From Endomychus coccineus (taxonomy: Eukaryota; Arthropoda; Insecta; Coleoptera; Endomychidae), in assembly GCA_958510875.1 (NCBI GenBank), contig OY294069.1:6333205-6397204 (forward strand): a stretch of DNA of 64,000 bases. The letters run 5' to 3'. The position numbers and the translations under genes were made by a program. Every line of letters begins with the position of its first letter. Position 1 is the first letter of the stretch. This document shows, in pieces, positions 9,835 to 22,549 of the stretch. The notes beneath the pieces are model-generated. The model had not been told where the DNA came from, ran no database searches, and saw nothing but the letters and a program-made list of their open reading frames with translations.

Positions 9835-11085
9835 AACAGAAATATCTTGAATAGGAGTATTTGGTCAAGGAACCCAATACTTTGGAAGGTATGATTCACC
9901 TTGGACGTTCACATCTGTGTTGATCTTATTCGTTCCTTCATTTTCTGAGACAATTTATAAAACGAGCAATGAATTATGGAGGTTAAGTAGCTACCCTCAT
10001 ATTTTTTAATATAACGAAACGAGTGCAATATATCACCTCAACTTAGGCCAGCTGGGAGACTGGAGTATTTGCGATCCTTCTCGAATTCAGAGATTAAATT
10101 ACATTAGATGCAATATTAAATTGTCGAGATTGTTGTCATCCCTGATTAAAAGTGAAAAATTTAAGTGTACGTTGCTAATATTGCGGTCTAATCTTGGTCT
10201 GAAATGTTGCCTCTACAGGCAAATAAAAAGTATAATACCGAACAAAGTTTCTCGCTTGACTCAAGAAGAACGAGGCTGAACATTAAAGGAATCATATTGC
10301 TCATTTCTTTCATGACACAATAAATTTCGTTTCATATACCTTTCTATCTACATAAAATAACTCATGTCGTTCGCCAAAAAATACCGTTAAGATATTTCAA
10401 ATTATCTGCTACAGATCCTGATATCTTCCGAAGTCACTGATTTATTCTCATATCTAAGTTTACACTATATTTTTCCATTTAGATATTTCAACGCATAAAA
10501 TATAACTTCAGTATTCAATGAGAATAAACAACGAAATCGATGAATCATTTATCAGGGGTATATAATGCCAATTTCTGGTAACTACGTGGTATTTTTACGA
10601 TCACAAGGATCACTTGGAACCGCCTAGAAACGTTAAAAGTTGAATGGTATATCGGCAAGACATTAAAGAAAGCTCTAAGATCTCAAAACACTAGTCGGGT
10701 TTCCGCGCGTCGTAAATTTAAATTCATTCGCGGACGTGAAAAGCCCTTTGGGATCATTTACAAGAAAACAATTTAATATTCGTAAACGTCAAGCTGAATA
10801 AAATTCTGAATGTAACATACCATTTTTCTTAGGAACAATTTAAGTTCTTTTACAAATTAGTTCTCAAGAAAAAAAATGATGTAACTCATTGTGCGGTTGA
10901 AATGTATTCACTACTTTATGTTCATCAAACCTCAAACTGAAATTAAATATTCACGGTAGCCTCCAAAGCTACATGAACATGTGTATAACTGAATACACAT
11001 GTCATAAACTCATAAACAATTGATTTTAAATGTAATAATTTCTTAAAAAGAGTTCACACTGCACTATAATACTATAAATGAGAAA
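9835..11085. other. unannotated AT-rich stretch
   Basis: No supported feature; only random short open frames. Confidence 0.4.
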
Positions 11086-11140
11086 TAATCGCCCTTATAC
11101 ACTAAAAATACTCTCAAAGTACTGAGCATGAGCAATTGGA
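11080..11140 (-). repeat. Penelope-like family 2, terminal piece (minus strand)
   Basis: On the minus strand the piece reads CTCAGTACTTTGAGAGTAT, then TTTTAGTGTATAAGGGCGAT. This is the segment of family 2 that lies downstream of the ribozyme core. Similarity starts within about three bases of the predicted cleavage point and the core CTGATGA is absent, so the fragment begins where the ribozyme would cut. Confidence 0.6.
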
Positions 11141-11880
11141 AATTCATGGCTGAACACCCAGTACATGATGCAACAGATACAATCAGCGCGAATCAGTTCT
11201 AATTACGTTTTGCTGTTTGTCAGGTTCACTGTTTAATCAATCATAAAGTGGAACATTTCATGATATCAAGGGAACTTCCTAGATTATTTTGCTCCAGGCA
11301 TATTTATCTAAGCTGCATTCGACCTCTGTTTTGCATTTCCGGAATATAGTCATTGTATACAGACATAAATCAAGCTGATTGCAATTCACATTTTCATCAT
11401 ACTGTTAGTATAATTTTCTCATCTCATGTAGAAAAACCGTTTAAACTGCCGTCGCCATCGTGAGAACGTTTCGTCATAACGGATTGTCCGCCTAAAATGT
11501 CACATTTTCCAAGTCCGTGACACAACTGTATGTATTTTTGAATATTACATTTACTTTTATCGGGGAGGACATTTACGTAATGCATCTGCTATTCAATTTA
11601 GAATTAGTATTACAAAGTTTCGACTATATAACTCATTTCCGGTTTCACCGGATGTGAGCTTTCAACCCTTGTAACAAATATTCTTAGAATTCACCTCTCC
11701 TAGTGTATCAAATTATCGACCCACTTCCGGTTACACATTTTTTTATTTCTAATAAGTCACTAATATTTCAAATGTTCTTGCCGGATAATTCAAAGCTGGC
11801 GATATAGCTACATATTTTAAAATTTTGACGCTCAACTTTGACGTTGACAGGTATCCAAGACTCATTCATAGAAGTGTTGA
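11141..11880. other. no assignable feature
   Basis: AT-rich sequence with no supported gene, RNA or repeat. Confidence 0.35.
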
Positions 11881-11899
11881 CAATAATGTCACGTGACAC

Positions 11900-12026
11900 C
11901 CGCCGTTGCACATGCGGCACATGCTAGATCCAACGGCAGAAATGACTGTTCATACCCCCGCCATGACACATGGGAATCATGCTAGTTCAAACGGTAGACA
12001 TGACTGTTGCTAAAGACGCCACGACA
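11900..12026. repeat. degenerate tandem repeat, period about 59 bp
   Basis: Two full imperfect units start with CGCCGTTGCACATG and CGCCATGACACATG and end with ATGACTGTT plus a few bases. A third unit begins at about 12016. The words CATGACAC and CGCCATGACAC also occur in the foldback element at 24887-26122, to which this region appears related. Confidence 0.55.
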
Positions 12027-12094
12027 CTTCTACGCTCCGCTGTCAAGTTCTATGACTTTCATGTTGTATAACCTTATATTCTATGCTCCATATT

Positions 12095-12209
12095 GACCTC
12101 TAGGCAGGTTATACAGTGACTTCTAGACCGGTAATACAGTGACATCTAAGCGGGTAAAACAGTGACCTCCAGGTCGGTAACACTTTGACATCTAGGCCGG
12201 TAATAAAGT
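12095..12209. repeat. 23-bp minisatellite, five units
   Basis: Five consecutive 23-base units fill 115 bases exactly. The approximate unit is GACCTCTAGGCCGGTAATAC plus AGT. Units differ from one another at several positions, so the array is not recent. A related unit (CAGTGACCTCACGGTAATAC) is present at about 25739-25765 inside the foldback element. Confidence 0.8.
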
Positions 12210-12290
12210 GATGATGCTCACCGACACCGGACGTGTCTGTCTGGCCCAAGTATCCGAAAACCTACTAATAAGCTTCATTCCTTCTTAAAG
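12210..12290. repeat. foldback-element module next to the minisatellite
   Basis: The stretch with GTCTGTCTGGCCCAAGTATC and CCTACTAATAAGC resembles 25785-25830 of the foldback element (GTCTCGTCCAAGTACCCCCA, CCTACTGAAG). Together with 11900-12209 it suggests a partial relative of that element. Confidence 0.5.
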
Positions 12291-13805
12291 GAACATTACG
12301 AAGTATTTTTCCTAAAAAATAGAGGAAATAGTATGCCCTGATCTTCTGGTTTCATTGTGCATCATGTAATTTTCAGATAATGAAATTCGCGTGGTGGAGC
12401 TGTTACGAAGCTCTAAAATCTTGAATAATTATATTGTTGTATAGGAATATAGATAGTACCGTCTATAGATATCCGTGTAGTATGAGGAACAGATTTGCAT
12501 CCATTTAAATTCATAAACCGCGTATATTTGATTTCATTCAAAACAGTTCATATTTAATGTCAACATGAGATAACGAAACAGATGTAAGCATAAAAACCAC
12601 GGCATAGAATTCAGGAACTGGTGGAGCATCATTCACGCGGAATGAGCAAAACAGGGCTCAGTTGGAGCTGGTGTGGGTAACTTGACCAGCACCTCCATTG
12701 CTACCAAAGAACGGGTTGCAAGTTGACAATAAATAAATCGGTCAGTAAGACAGCTGGAATAAGTCAGTGAGACAGCCTGAGGTGATGAGCCAGTCAGACA
12801 GCTAAACTGAGTCTTCCGAAGTGACCATAAGCAATCATTTGTGCCACCAAAAGTAAGTTTTCTGCCAGTTGCCATTGAAGTATTGGGTAAATAGTAATTT
12901 TGCTAGTAATTAGTGCACGAATTGACATTTTTAATAATATTCACATGACTATTTGTTTTCAAGGCTATAATAAGGAGATAGCCTGCTTGAACCGCTTTCT
13001 TTGCGATTATTGTAATTCCCCCGAGTCGGGATAAATTATTAGTATATAGACAGAGTCAAATAGTTATCGATGTTAAAGCTTCCTGCATGAATAAACTTAT
13101 TATTTGGAAGATCCGAGAAGTAATCAAGTACAAATTGCAATTGAAGCCTGTAATTCTAATACTATTTAGTCTGCACTATCGATCTCTGGTTACTTACTCC
13201 ACTGAGACTACCCTGGGACAAGGCTATCCATGGATAACACTGTGATACGCTTTGTGGTGAGGGCCCTAGCATAAGCCCTCAACGAGGAGTGAACCTTAAG
13301 AAAAATCTGATGCCCGAGAAATCAACATGAAGTCAATTAGATTCAGATCTGATAGACTTGAAGGAGTGTTGAAGCCGTCGTAAGTAAGAATCGCCAAAAA
13401 GAAACAAGGTACGTCACAAAACATATGACTTTCTATTGCAAGTTGTAGTAGAATTTGTGTAAACTGGAGCAAACGCAACCTTCAGATTCACGGAACAGTA
13501 GCTGACAGATTTGTGAATCATATAATCGACTGCCAATTAAGAATGCCAGTCAGTTGTAATCCGATCAAATTGCTGAAAAATGCAAACGGATGTCGAGAAC
13601 GAGCTAAAGAATCAATTAGTAAAGTTAACGGACATAAATTACTTATGTCGATCGTCAATTACAATGTCACGGTTGGCAACGTTCATTTCACTTATCGTTT
13701 ATACTTCCTTTCTATCGTTCAACGGAATTGGTTTCCTATATTGAATAATCAATAAACCGTATACGTTAATAAAATATAAATGGAACGAGAATGTATACTT
13801 CTATA
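12291..13805. other. unannotated stretch
   Basis: Contains only short open frames without recognisable domains. A weak repeat of a GTCAGTNAGACAGC-like word around 12735-12800 is too irregular to name. Confidence 0.4.
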
Positions 13806-13814
13806 ACAATATAA

Positions 13815-13925
13815 GTAAGAAAAAATCACCCTTATCCATTAAAAATACTGGTCACTCGGATGATGGCTGATTGGTCCTCAGTACTTCAACAGAATTTTTC
13901 TTGGATAATCACCCTATGGTATTGT
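13815..13925. repeat. head-to-head pair of Penelope family 2 ends
   Basis: The left part (about 13825-13851) is the minus-strand end of family 2 (minus strand: CAGTATTTTTAATGGATAAG). The right part (about 13852-13920) is a plus-strand end carrying the ribozyme region (CACTCGGATGATGG, GGTCCTCAGTACTTCAACAG). The core is damaged (CTGATGA reads CGGATGA). The junction resembles the head-to-head family 1 junction at 406-412, because both place the inverted piece at or near the ribozyme. Confidence 0.6.
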
Positions 13926-13929
13926 ATGA

Positions 13930-15400
13930 ATGAATCATCAACTGAATTCATTCAAAGCTGGCTGTCCCTGGTCATACATGGTACTTAGTAACGAATGGAC
14001 ATAGCTTGTACAAAAGAAATAGAGCGCTTAAAGTTCAAGGATGATACAACTGCAGAAGGATGGATGTTTTTATTCCCATAGATATCGGGTGTTTTTTTAT
14101 ACTGAGTGTCTTCGTTACGTCTGAATTGTTTTTCTTTCAGAAATAGTGTTTACCAGTTTTGTGATGAATATAGGAATTGTATATTATAGTGAGAGATTAG
14201 TGTAATGAACTGAAAACGCCTTGAATGCAAATGCTTCAATAAACCATCCTTCTGTAGTATGATATCATCTCTGGTCTAGTCAAATCAACTCGGTACAATT
14301 ATCTTTCCACGAGAAGTTACAGCGAAGCTTCTTAAGGTGAGCCTAAGGATGAACAGTCAGCAGAGAAAAACGAACCGAGACGGAAGTAACGTCAAACAAG
14401 GAGGGGAGCGTCGACGCGGGCACGTACTGTAGTCAGACACTTCTCAATGAAAATTCACAAAGCCATTATTCATCACTCGGCAATTTCGATTCGCCGTTAA
14501 TCTATACAATGTTAACGTAATTTGTACGGTATTCCCAAAGATGCCGCTGTATTGGCGAAACACATAACAAGTATGGAAATCTGAAACTTTCAAATTTGCT
14601 TCGTCGTGATCCATTCAATTTCGAAACTATCAACTGAACGAATCACCGTTTTATAATCTATCGATTTTTCTCGTTCAACATGCACATTGAGGTATCGGTA
14701 AGATAATTCGGTTCCTTCAAAGACAAGTGATCAAGTCATATCGCGGCTTCTGGGAGAATAAGAGTATCAATCTCCTCAGGAATTGATCAGGATCGTTGAA
14801 TGACCTAACGCAGACTCAATTATTTACTGCATAGGATCGTGTCGGAGCTTCTTGTTTTAATCCATTTAATGATTTGGTTACAATACATTGGTGGATTGGC
14901 TATTCAATTTCCCAAATGGAGTCAGTTTTGCATCTAACGTATCAGTTACCACCGTTGTAATTTGCTTAAAAGCCTTGTCTATGACAGAAACGGTGTGAGT
15001 GAATTGAGTGGTGATCATTAGAACATCGAGGAATTCGCTCTATTAATTATATTAAGACTTTACTATTAGCATCGTATCAAATTTATGAGATGAATTTAGG
15101 TACCCCTTGTTGATATATTGAAGAAAATAATAGTTAAAGAGTGAACTGGCTTTTGTATATCACGACACCCCATCATTTATATAATTATCTCAACCTGTAA
15201 CAAGCAATCAATACATTTTCTATGATGATTTTTATTAATATAAAAAATCATTTAATTATCTTATTCTAATACATATTGTGCATTTATGACATTAATTATT
15301 TTTTATTTGGTGCTCAACCTGAATTTGTCATAAATATTTGAATAAATCATCGTATAACTATATTGTAAGTATAATTTAACATATTGACATTTTTAATCCG
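13930..15400. other. unannotated stretch
   Basis: No supported gene or repeat. AT-rich throughout except a moderately GC-rich patch near 14330-14440. Confidence 0.35.
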
Positions 15401-15404
15401 CCGT

Positions 15405-15880
15405 GAGATTAATGCCGACATATTGCGATTTGAACGGGCTCAAGCTGAATACAACTAAATCATATGCAATGCAATTTGCCCAAAAAAACAAAACACTGGA
15501 TTATAGTGTACTCATCCAAACTGAAAATAAATCATTGGAAAACATAACAAACATATGATTTTTGGGAGTTCATATCGATCAGAAGCTAATATGGAGTGTA
15601 CATGTGGGAAGTATATTACCAAGATTGAGTTCCTGCTGTTTCATGATGAAAAACATTAGGAATACTGTCTCTCCAAATGTGCTAAAATTACTTTATTTTG
15701 GCTTATTCCAGTCCATTACAGCATACGGCATCATATGCTGGGGCCAGGCATATGATGCAATTTCGGTATTCACAATGCAAAAAAAAATTATCAGAAATAT
15801 GATGAAAATACCGGATTACATTTTTGCAAAAAGGTTTGTGGATATAATAAATTCATTTCTAATAATAATTACGAATTAAA
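15405..15880 (+). pseudogene. non-LTR RT, C-terminal part
   Basis: The frame reads DLNGLKLNTTKSYAMQF, the segment after the FADD motif with the N-x-x-K-[ST] signature. After a stop come FLGVHIDQKLIWSVHV and SITAYGIICWGQAYDAISVF, with QKKIIRNMM. This is the thumb and following region of a Jockey/CR1-type element. The palm, and so the catalytic site, is missing. Confidence 0.75.
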
Positions 15881-15884
15881 TCTC

Positions 15885-18185
15885 AAAATGATTTGTAAGA
15901 GATTGTTATTAAATAAATAAAAAGTATAAATCAATGATTTATTATTAGAGTATTTACTTGAATTTGTCAGATTGGAGGAAATTAATTTTATTCAAGTATT
16001 CTTCGAATATTTATAGGGAGTTTTCAAACTATTGGAAAAAAGAAGAACGTTAGGTAGGCAGAAACGCTTCAAAATATTCAACAAAAAATTTATTCATCAA
16101 TTATAATTAAATTTTATATTTTATTATTGAATATAAATTAACTATTAATATTATTCAGATGGTTTAATTATTTACTAGTTTTATTGATTAAAATTTATTC
16201 AATTTTTTATCTATTTAAAATGAATGTTGCATTAAACTGATTGTAATTAAAAGTGGTTATACCCAATTTGTTTCTTAATCTTTCGTGAAAAATTTTGACA
16301 TTTAATAAAAATTATTCCAGGTATTCTGTACATAGCCATAATCCCTAGGACTCTACGTTTGCAATGTTGAATTATTCCTTTACGCTCCGAAGACTTTTTT
16401 GATCTGCCGAACATTTTACAAGATGCAAAGTTTTGCACACGACCTCCTCAATTGAAGTACTTATGTCGAATGGCATGTTAAAAGCATTTGGTTGGGAAAC
16501 TTTGCAGCAATTGGTGACCCATTCATTATTTATGATTAATATTAGGAAATTTATAATTTGGAAACATCTTAATTTATTGGTTTGTCCTTAGGTGAATTCC
16601 ATTGACTAAACCTATTCATAAATGTATCGTTTTCTCGACTGCTTTTTTGTTCAGTCCTACAAACTTCTATCCCTGCCGTTATATTGCAACTATAATGAAA
16701 TAATTAATATTCAAAGATTCAGCTTTTACAATAGAACAATTTTGGTAACGTTCACGTCCATTCGTAATCGAAGTACATTCAATGTTACCCAATGTCTTTC
16801 GTAAATGTCTACACTCTAATGCTTGAAGAAACATTTGGAACATATTATATCAAAAGGGAAATAAGGATGCTAGGAAATAAAATTCAATCTGAAAACTAAG
16901 CTGTGAGCTTTCTAAAGACTGATATCTGTCTATCTGTGCCATACCGGGAAATACATCTGTGGCTTGAGATAAGACTTTGAACAGCATCCAGACCAATTGT
17001 AACAGGAAGAGGAGGCATCGAATTGAAACTAATCTCAGATTATAGGTACAGGCTGATTAGTTTGGAGAAAAAATTCGAAAGTAATTTTATATGCTATTAG
17101 GAATTCGGTTTCCTTTCACACCAATCTGTAGATACGTAGGGATAGAAGTTGGATAGAGGTAGATTGTCCCTCGAAACGGTGCATACACCAGACGAGCTTT
17201 CGGAATTCTTTGGCTGTGGGGGTGAAAGGAGTTGTATGAATTCAATGATTTCGACAATTCCACTGCCACTGTGAGTGGGACTGAATAACTACAGCTTCTT
17301 CGTATCACTCCCATGAAGGGTGAAGGAAATTGTATCTTTCGTATAACAATAATAAAACAGTAGTAGTAAAATCAAGACGGTGATAACATTGTTGATGAGC
17401 TAGTTTATTCTGAATCAGATCATTCGGAAGATGTTGAAATCGTCTACTTATGGTTTAGCTTGTGAATTGAAATCACCGGGAGACGTTTTTTCAATCCAAA
17501 TTCAAATTCCTTTTGATAGCAATTTTTCTGCACAATTTGGTGGTCCTTTTTTTCTATACTCTGACCATACGAAAGGAAAACCTAATGTTCGAAGAGGTCT
17601 TCGAATTTTTCTTCTATTATGTATTGGCCAAAGGAAACCCTTCTGAAGAGATGAATTACAAGTGATTATTTGATAAATGGAAGAGGAAACTTAACTCGAA
17701 GAGTAATTTCAGTCTTTTGTTCTTATGAAGGGCATTGTCGAGTTTCAAATCAGCATCACTTTAGACATGCAACGTATCGTACAGACACTGTTAAATCTAG
17801 GAGTAGAATATATTTCTCTTCTTTAGAAATGGGTGGCTAGATTCTGATAAATGAATGTAGGGCGTTGAATTGTGTGGAGGGTGCTTACTCGCGTTTAGTG
17901 AATAAAACGCACAGAAGCATACACTCAATTATGTTTATAGCAGGAATGAAAAAGTGCGCATTGTTTTGAGCAATGAGTAATAACACAAGAAATAAGAGTC
18001 ATTTATCCCGACTGTTTACGATATTTGGTTCAAATTGCGCTATAATCACATAACCTCATAACGTATCGCTCTCTTCTACAATGTCCATAACTCGTCGACT
18101 TTTGTGTTTATGTGTTATATTCCCGGAGCCTCTCCTTGTCTTATTTTCCGTTCGTTCATGTTGTTATTCTGTCCCGCGTTGGGCG
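15885..18185. other. unannotated stretch
   Basis: Very AT-rich at first (15890-16240). No domain was recognised in the short open frames. The stretch just before 18189 would be the leader of the LTR element described next, but no gag could be found. Confidence 0.4.
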
Positions 18186-18189
18186 CCAC
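18173..18189 (-). other. candidate tRNA primer-binding site of an LTR element
   Basis: The minus strand reads GTGGCGCCCAACGCGGG right after the putative LTR end CCTTACA. TGGCGCCCAACG-type primer sites are common in insect Ty3/Gypsy elements. It is the main reason for calling the neighbouring LTR. Confidence 0.5.
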
Positions 18190-18403
18190 TGTAAGGTTTT
18201 GAACAAATCTTTTGTGTCTCTAATGATCACAATTAGCTCAAGGTGATAATTATCATTAGGGCTCGTAATGGAACGTATCCTTCGATTCTTGATTAAATAG
18301 GACTGCCTTTTCTGAGCGCCAACTGCTTTATGAAAAGATACGAAAAAGTTCTCAATCAAGAATTTCCAGCATTAAGAGGTGAATAAATGTTGATTATATT
18401 ACA
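18190..18403 (-). repeat. candidate LTR (214 bp) of a decayed LTR retrotransposon
   Basis: The block starts TGTAAGG and ends ATTACA on the plus strand, giving TGTAA/TTACA ends, and is directly followed on the minus strand by a primer-site-like sequence. No second LTR, gag or pol is visible in the window, so the outer boundary is inferred only from the terminal TG/CA rule. Confidence 0.4.
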
Positions 18404-18680
18404 GCAATTAAAGACAAGTTTCATCTTAACAATTTGGTTTCTAAGCAATCATAATTGAGAACAAAATTATCTTTACAAAGAAACTTAATTCAATAAATTA
18501 ACAAGTACAATAAGTTAAAAAAATGAATAAGCTAATAAATTTATTACTCTACTAGTGACGATATAAAGAAATATAATTTATTAAATATTCTGGTTTGTGG
18601 CTAGGATAAGTTCGATAAACGAAAATTTGAAAGTTCAGATAGCGAATATCACTTTGATATTAGATAATTAGAATAATCAA

Positions 18681-19312
18681 TAATCTTCATTTCAATTCCG
18701 TTGCACCAACAAGTTATAAAAAAAGTGTTATAAACAGCCTTACAGTTCGCGCGGTTAAATTGTCCCAACCAGAGAGCAGTCCCAAAAATTTGAAAATTGT
18801 TCGTAATATGCTGGAAATGAATAGCCCAAAAACATTTGTCAATCCCATCATTGAAGGAAGACAAAAGAGTATCATATAAATGTTGCGCATAAACCTACTG
18901 ACTGTGTTGGGAAATATTTTTCAAATCTAAAACCTTCAATACCTTGAGATAAACAAACCCACACAGTGTACAAAATGAATTGTTCAGATTGCGATGGGAC
19001 TTATACAGGAATCTCTAAACAACATTTACAAGAAAAATTTATCGCCATAAGTATAGCACAAGAAACAAAAACTTAGAAAATTTCACCGCCCTTGCTAAAA
19101 ACTGCTTTGATTATAACTATCAATTCGATTACAATTACAATTACAAGAGATCTATTCCGGAGATGATTCACATAAAACGTGACTCCAAGTCTGTAAATCA
19201 TGGAACAGTTATTCAATCATTAAGTCATATTTATACTAATTTAATTCATTAAAACCCTTGCAAATTCCTACTTGCGTCTTTATAATGTTAAAAGTATATT
19301 TTAGGTAGAATG
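18681..19312 (+). pseudogene. Penelope family 1 fragment, RT end to GIY-YIG and 3' UTR
   Basis: It follows 7385-8160 of the intact copy closely: TTCAATTCCGTTGCACCA, the CTTACAG-TTCGCGCG block, and then a frame with DKQTHTVYKMNCSDCDGTYT and GISKQHL for the GIY-YIG domain. Several deletions, for example one before RSIPEMIHIKRDSKSVN, and stops inactivate it. Both ends are truncated; the inverted left arm and the ribozyme are absent. Confidence 0.8.
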
Positions 19313-19319
19313 CTCAAAA

Positions 19320-21495
19320 GCAAGTTCTAATAAGGCCTGACAACATTTTTCTACTACCTCATAAGTCTTCAACGTCTGGATCCTCGAACGCTATATTTTC
19401 AGTTCAGCTCTTTAGTCGTATTACAGATTGTGATTCGATATGTTTATAGAGCTTATAAGAATATTGCTCAGTAGCGGATTCCTAATTCATATACTTAAAA
19501 CATTAGTGTGTTATAATTTCGATTGTTCGTGTTTCTGTTTGTTACGGTCTTTACATTCGCATTCAACCTTTCCCTTAATGTCGCGAAACGTTCAACTTCT
19601 TGCGTCAACGTTCTGTTTCTCCAATGACCCGCTACCGCATCGACATACTTCGGGCTATCAAACTACAGAGATCGAGGTTGTCTCTTCCTGAGATTAAATA
19701 TATCACAACAGTTATCGGAATAATAAATGACCCAAAACGTTACACTTAGTACAACAACATATCAAATATAGGAAACTATTCTGATATAAATAAGTTTCGG
19801 ATCGTAGATACACGAGGCAGCGGAGGAATGTTGAGACAGGAGATAATCATTCATTTCTTGAAAGTTTAGAAGTTATAGACATGCAATTGCACTTTAGCTG
19901 TGGTTCTTCCATTCTGACTCCAGTGAGACTCTAACACCTCATTTTAGAGACCGATCTTGACATACTAAAGAAGAATATACTCATGTGTTATGTCTAATCT
20001 CAATGAGGTTACATCAGTGAAACTTTTCAATCGTTCTTCTTACAATTCTAGAGGTTATACTTGGGAACTTCAGTTTGATATATCACGTCTTGTGAAACAA
20101 TGTACTCCTAGTTATATCAAAAGTTGCTCAAGACTCAAACACCATATAACCCTTCTTCTTTCTATCATAGTGTTTTAAATATTCAATTTTTCTCCTATTT
20201 TGTGACTCGAAAATATTTACTGACGTAATTGGCAGAACGTCGACATATAGTCGTGCAAGATCTTTGAATAATCCCTGTCCGTGGCAGTTTTAAATGGAAG
20301 ATATACAGTAATTTGTTTTAACAATCTACAGTCGGAGGAAATCTTAAGGGATTTATCGTCGAGTCCTAAAATGCGCTACAAGACTTTGTGATAAATTCTT
20401 ACAGTTTAGACGTAGGTACATTTGGTCTCGAATGAATTGATTTTAAACGTAATTGCTCTACAAATATCATCTATAATACCGTTATAAAACATTGAACTAG
20501 ACAAGAGAGCATCGAGATTATTGCTTAGCTAACTCGATCAAAACCATTTATTAGATAAAAGCCCTAAATTATAAGATTCACAATGTGTAAGTTGTTATTT
20601 GAAATGACAAAGTTGAAGATAAAAGTACATAGAGGGAATGAAACTAATTTCTCCATAAAGTTGAGCTTAGTGCTATTCGCTTGATAAGTTAATTAAAAAG
20701 TTATTATATCCCAGCGTGTATTCTTAGACCAAGTCGCTTTAAAAACAGATTGCATAAGTTTCATAACGACTGGTCTTCATCCCAACCACATCTTATTAGA
20801 TGCCAAATACGAGTTACGGGAGTTATTTCGGTGAATATGAATATCAATTATTCTAAGTAATAATTCCAACGTTGTAATTCTTTTTGAAATCCAATTTTGC
20901 GTTCTGCGTCTTTAAATAAAACGCCAATTCATTTCGCTTGGACTACATAATCTGAATGCAACTCGAAGAATGTCTTTATTTGAGGAATTGCCTCGATCAT
21001 TTATATTTAATTGGAATATATGCATCAGTTGTTCTTTTCTTTGACGATATAATTCGTCCATACCGTTGTAGAAAATAAACATAAATTTAACCTAACTTAT
21101 TTACCGAGCAAAAACTCTTGAATATTACATAAATAGATTCACACAAATTCCATTAAGCTGTAAGCATAATATATAGTATTAGCTTAATATTTAGTATTAG
21201 CTTTTGTATCGACCAATTTGAAAAATAAGTATATCGTTAAAACACGATCTAATTTATGACCAATCTTTCCGGGAGAAGTAAAAGTTTGACCCTCCTCTCC
21301 ATATAACCCCTGCTGTTCTGTATATATTCAGTATTAAAAGTGAGTAAGGGCTCAACCTGTGAAAAAAATAGGCTTAGGACCATAACCCCTTTGATTTCTC
21401 TATTAATAATAAAGGTTGAAAGTGTTGCCTTTGCATGTTGTAGTCTCGCATTATGTGTTTTGAAAATGAATCGGACTGAGTTACTCCACAGCTGA
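19320..21495. other. unannotated AT-rich stretch
   Basis: No supported gene, RNA or repeat seen. Confidence 0.4.
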
Positions 21496-21499
21496 AATC

Positions 21500-22545
21500 T
21501 ATGAAGAATGATCTAAGGTTACTCTATGATGTATCTTCACATAGCCCAGCCTATGAAGAAGCATTCAGTGAATATAAAATTAAATACAGTTCAGCGTTAC
21601 AACATATAAAAAGCACGTACTACACGAATCTATTTAATAGCGTGTCAATTAAAACTAAATGTATGTGGAACATTGTAAAGAAAACGTAGGAAATAATCAA
21701 GTTACCTCAATTCCAAAAGACACATTGATAGAACACCTTCCTTTTGAATTTAATAGTTTTTCCTCTAGTGTTATACCTAAAATGTTCTCTAATATTGAAC
21801 ATAGAAATCAAAGCATTAACATCAACGATCAAATAGTTCACTGGGTAAATTCAATATATCTATCCGACTGTACAATAAATTGATGAAATCTGTCAGATAG
21901 TGAAAAATGTTGAGCCTACAAACGCGGCAGGTTTTGACGGTGTATGTTCAAAGATACTCAAAATGTGTATCACATTATTAGTTAAGCCTCTTCAACATAT
22001 ATACAACGACTCGCTGCGTTCTGGTATTTTTCCCGAACCACTAAAATCGGCAATTATTATTTCCCTTCATAATAAAGGAGACTCTGGGTTGCTCGGAAAC
22101 TATCGTCCAATTAATTTGCTATCAGTTTTTCCGAAAATATTGGAAAATTTAATCTTCAATAGAGTAAGTCGCTTCCTAAACACCGCTTTGTTCAATTTTG
22201 TGAGCTATGTATATCATGCATTAGATAATAAGGAAATTGTATATGGTGTTGCTTTCCTTGACTTGTCTAAGGTATACGATTCACTTGATACTGTTTCGCT
22301 ACTTGCCAAGTTTTCAAAAATTGGGATTCGGGATAATGTCCTGAACTAGTTTAAGACCTACCTATCAAACAGAGAACAAAAAGTTGTAATTAAAGACAAG
22401 GGTGAAACATATGAATTTCATGTGCTTGTAACAAACATTGGAGTTCCACAAGGTAGCGTCCTTGGGCCCCTTCTATTTATAATTTTTATCAATGACATTC
22501 ATAATGTGTCACTTGGCACAAATACTGAGAGGAAATTGTAAAAGG
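21500..22545 (+). pseudogene. non-LTR retrotransposon RT, truncated before motif C
   Basis: It begins with the linker (YKIKYSSALQHIKSTYYTNL, IKTKCMWNIVKKT). The RT follows: NAAGFDGVCSKILK, GIFPEPLKSAIIISLHNKGD, LLGNYRPINLLSVFPKILE, then GVAFLDLSKVYDSLD (motif A, with AFD changed to VYD) and NIGVPQGSVLGPLLFIIFIN (motif B). The sequence stops matching after IHNVSLGTNT, before the FADD motif. Several stops and a frameshift interrupt it. It would have copied its own mRNA by target-primed reverse transcription. The protein style suits the Jockey/CR1 group. Confidence 0.8.
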
Positions 22546-22549
22546 TTCA

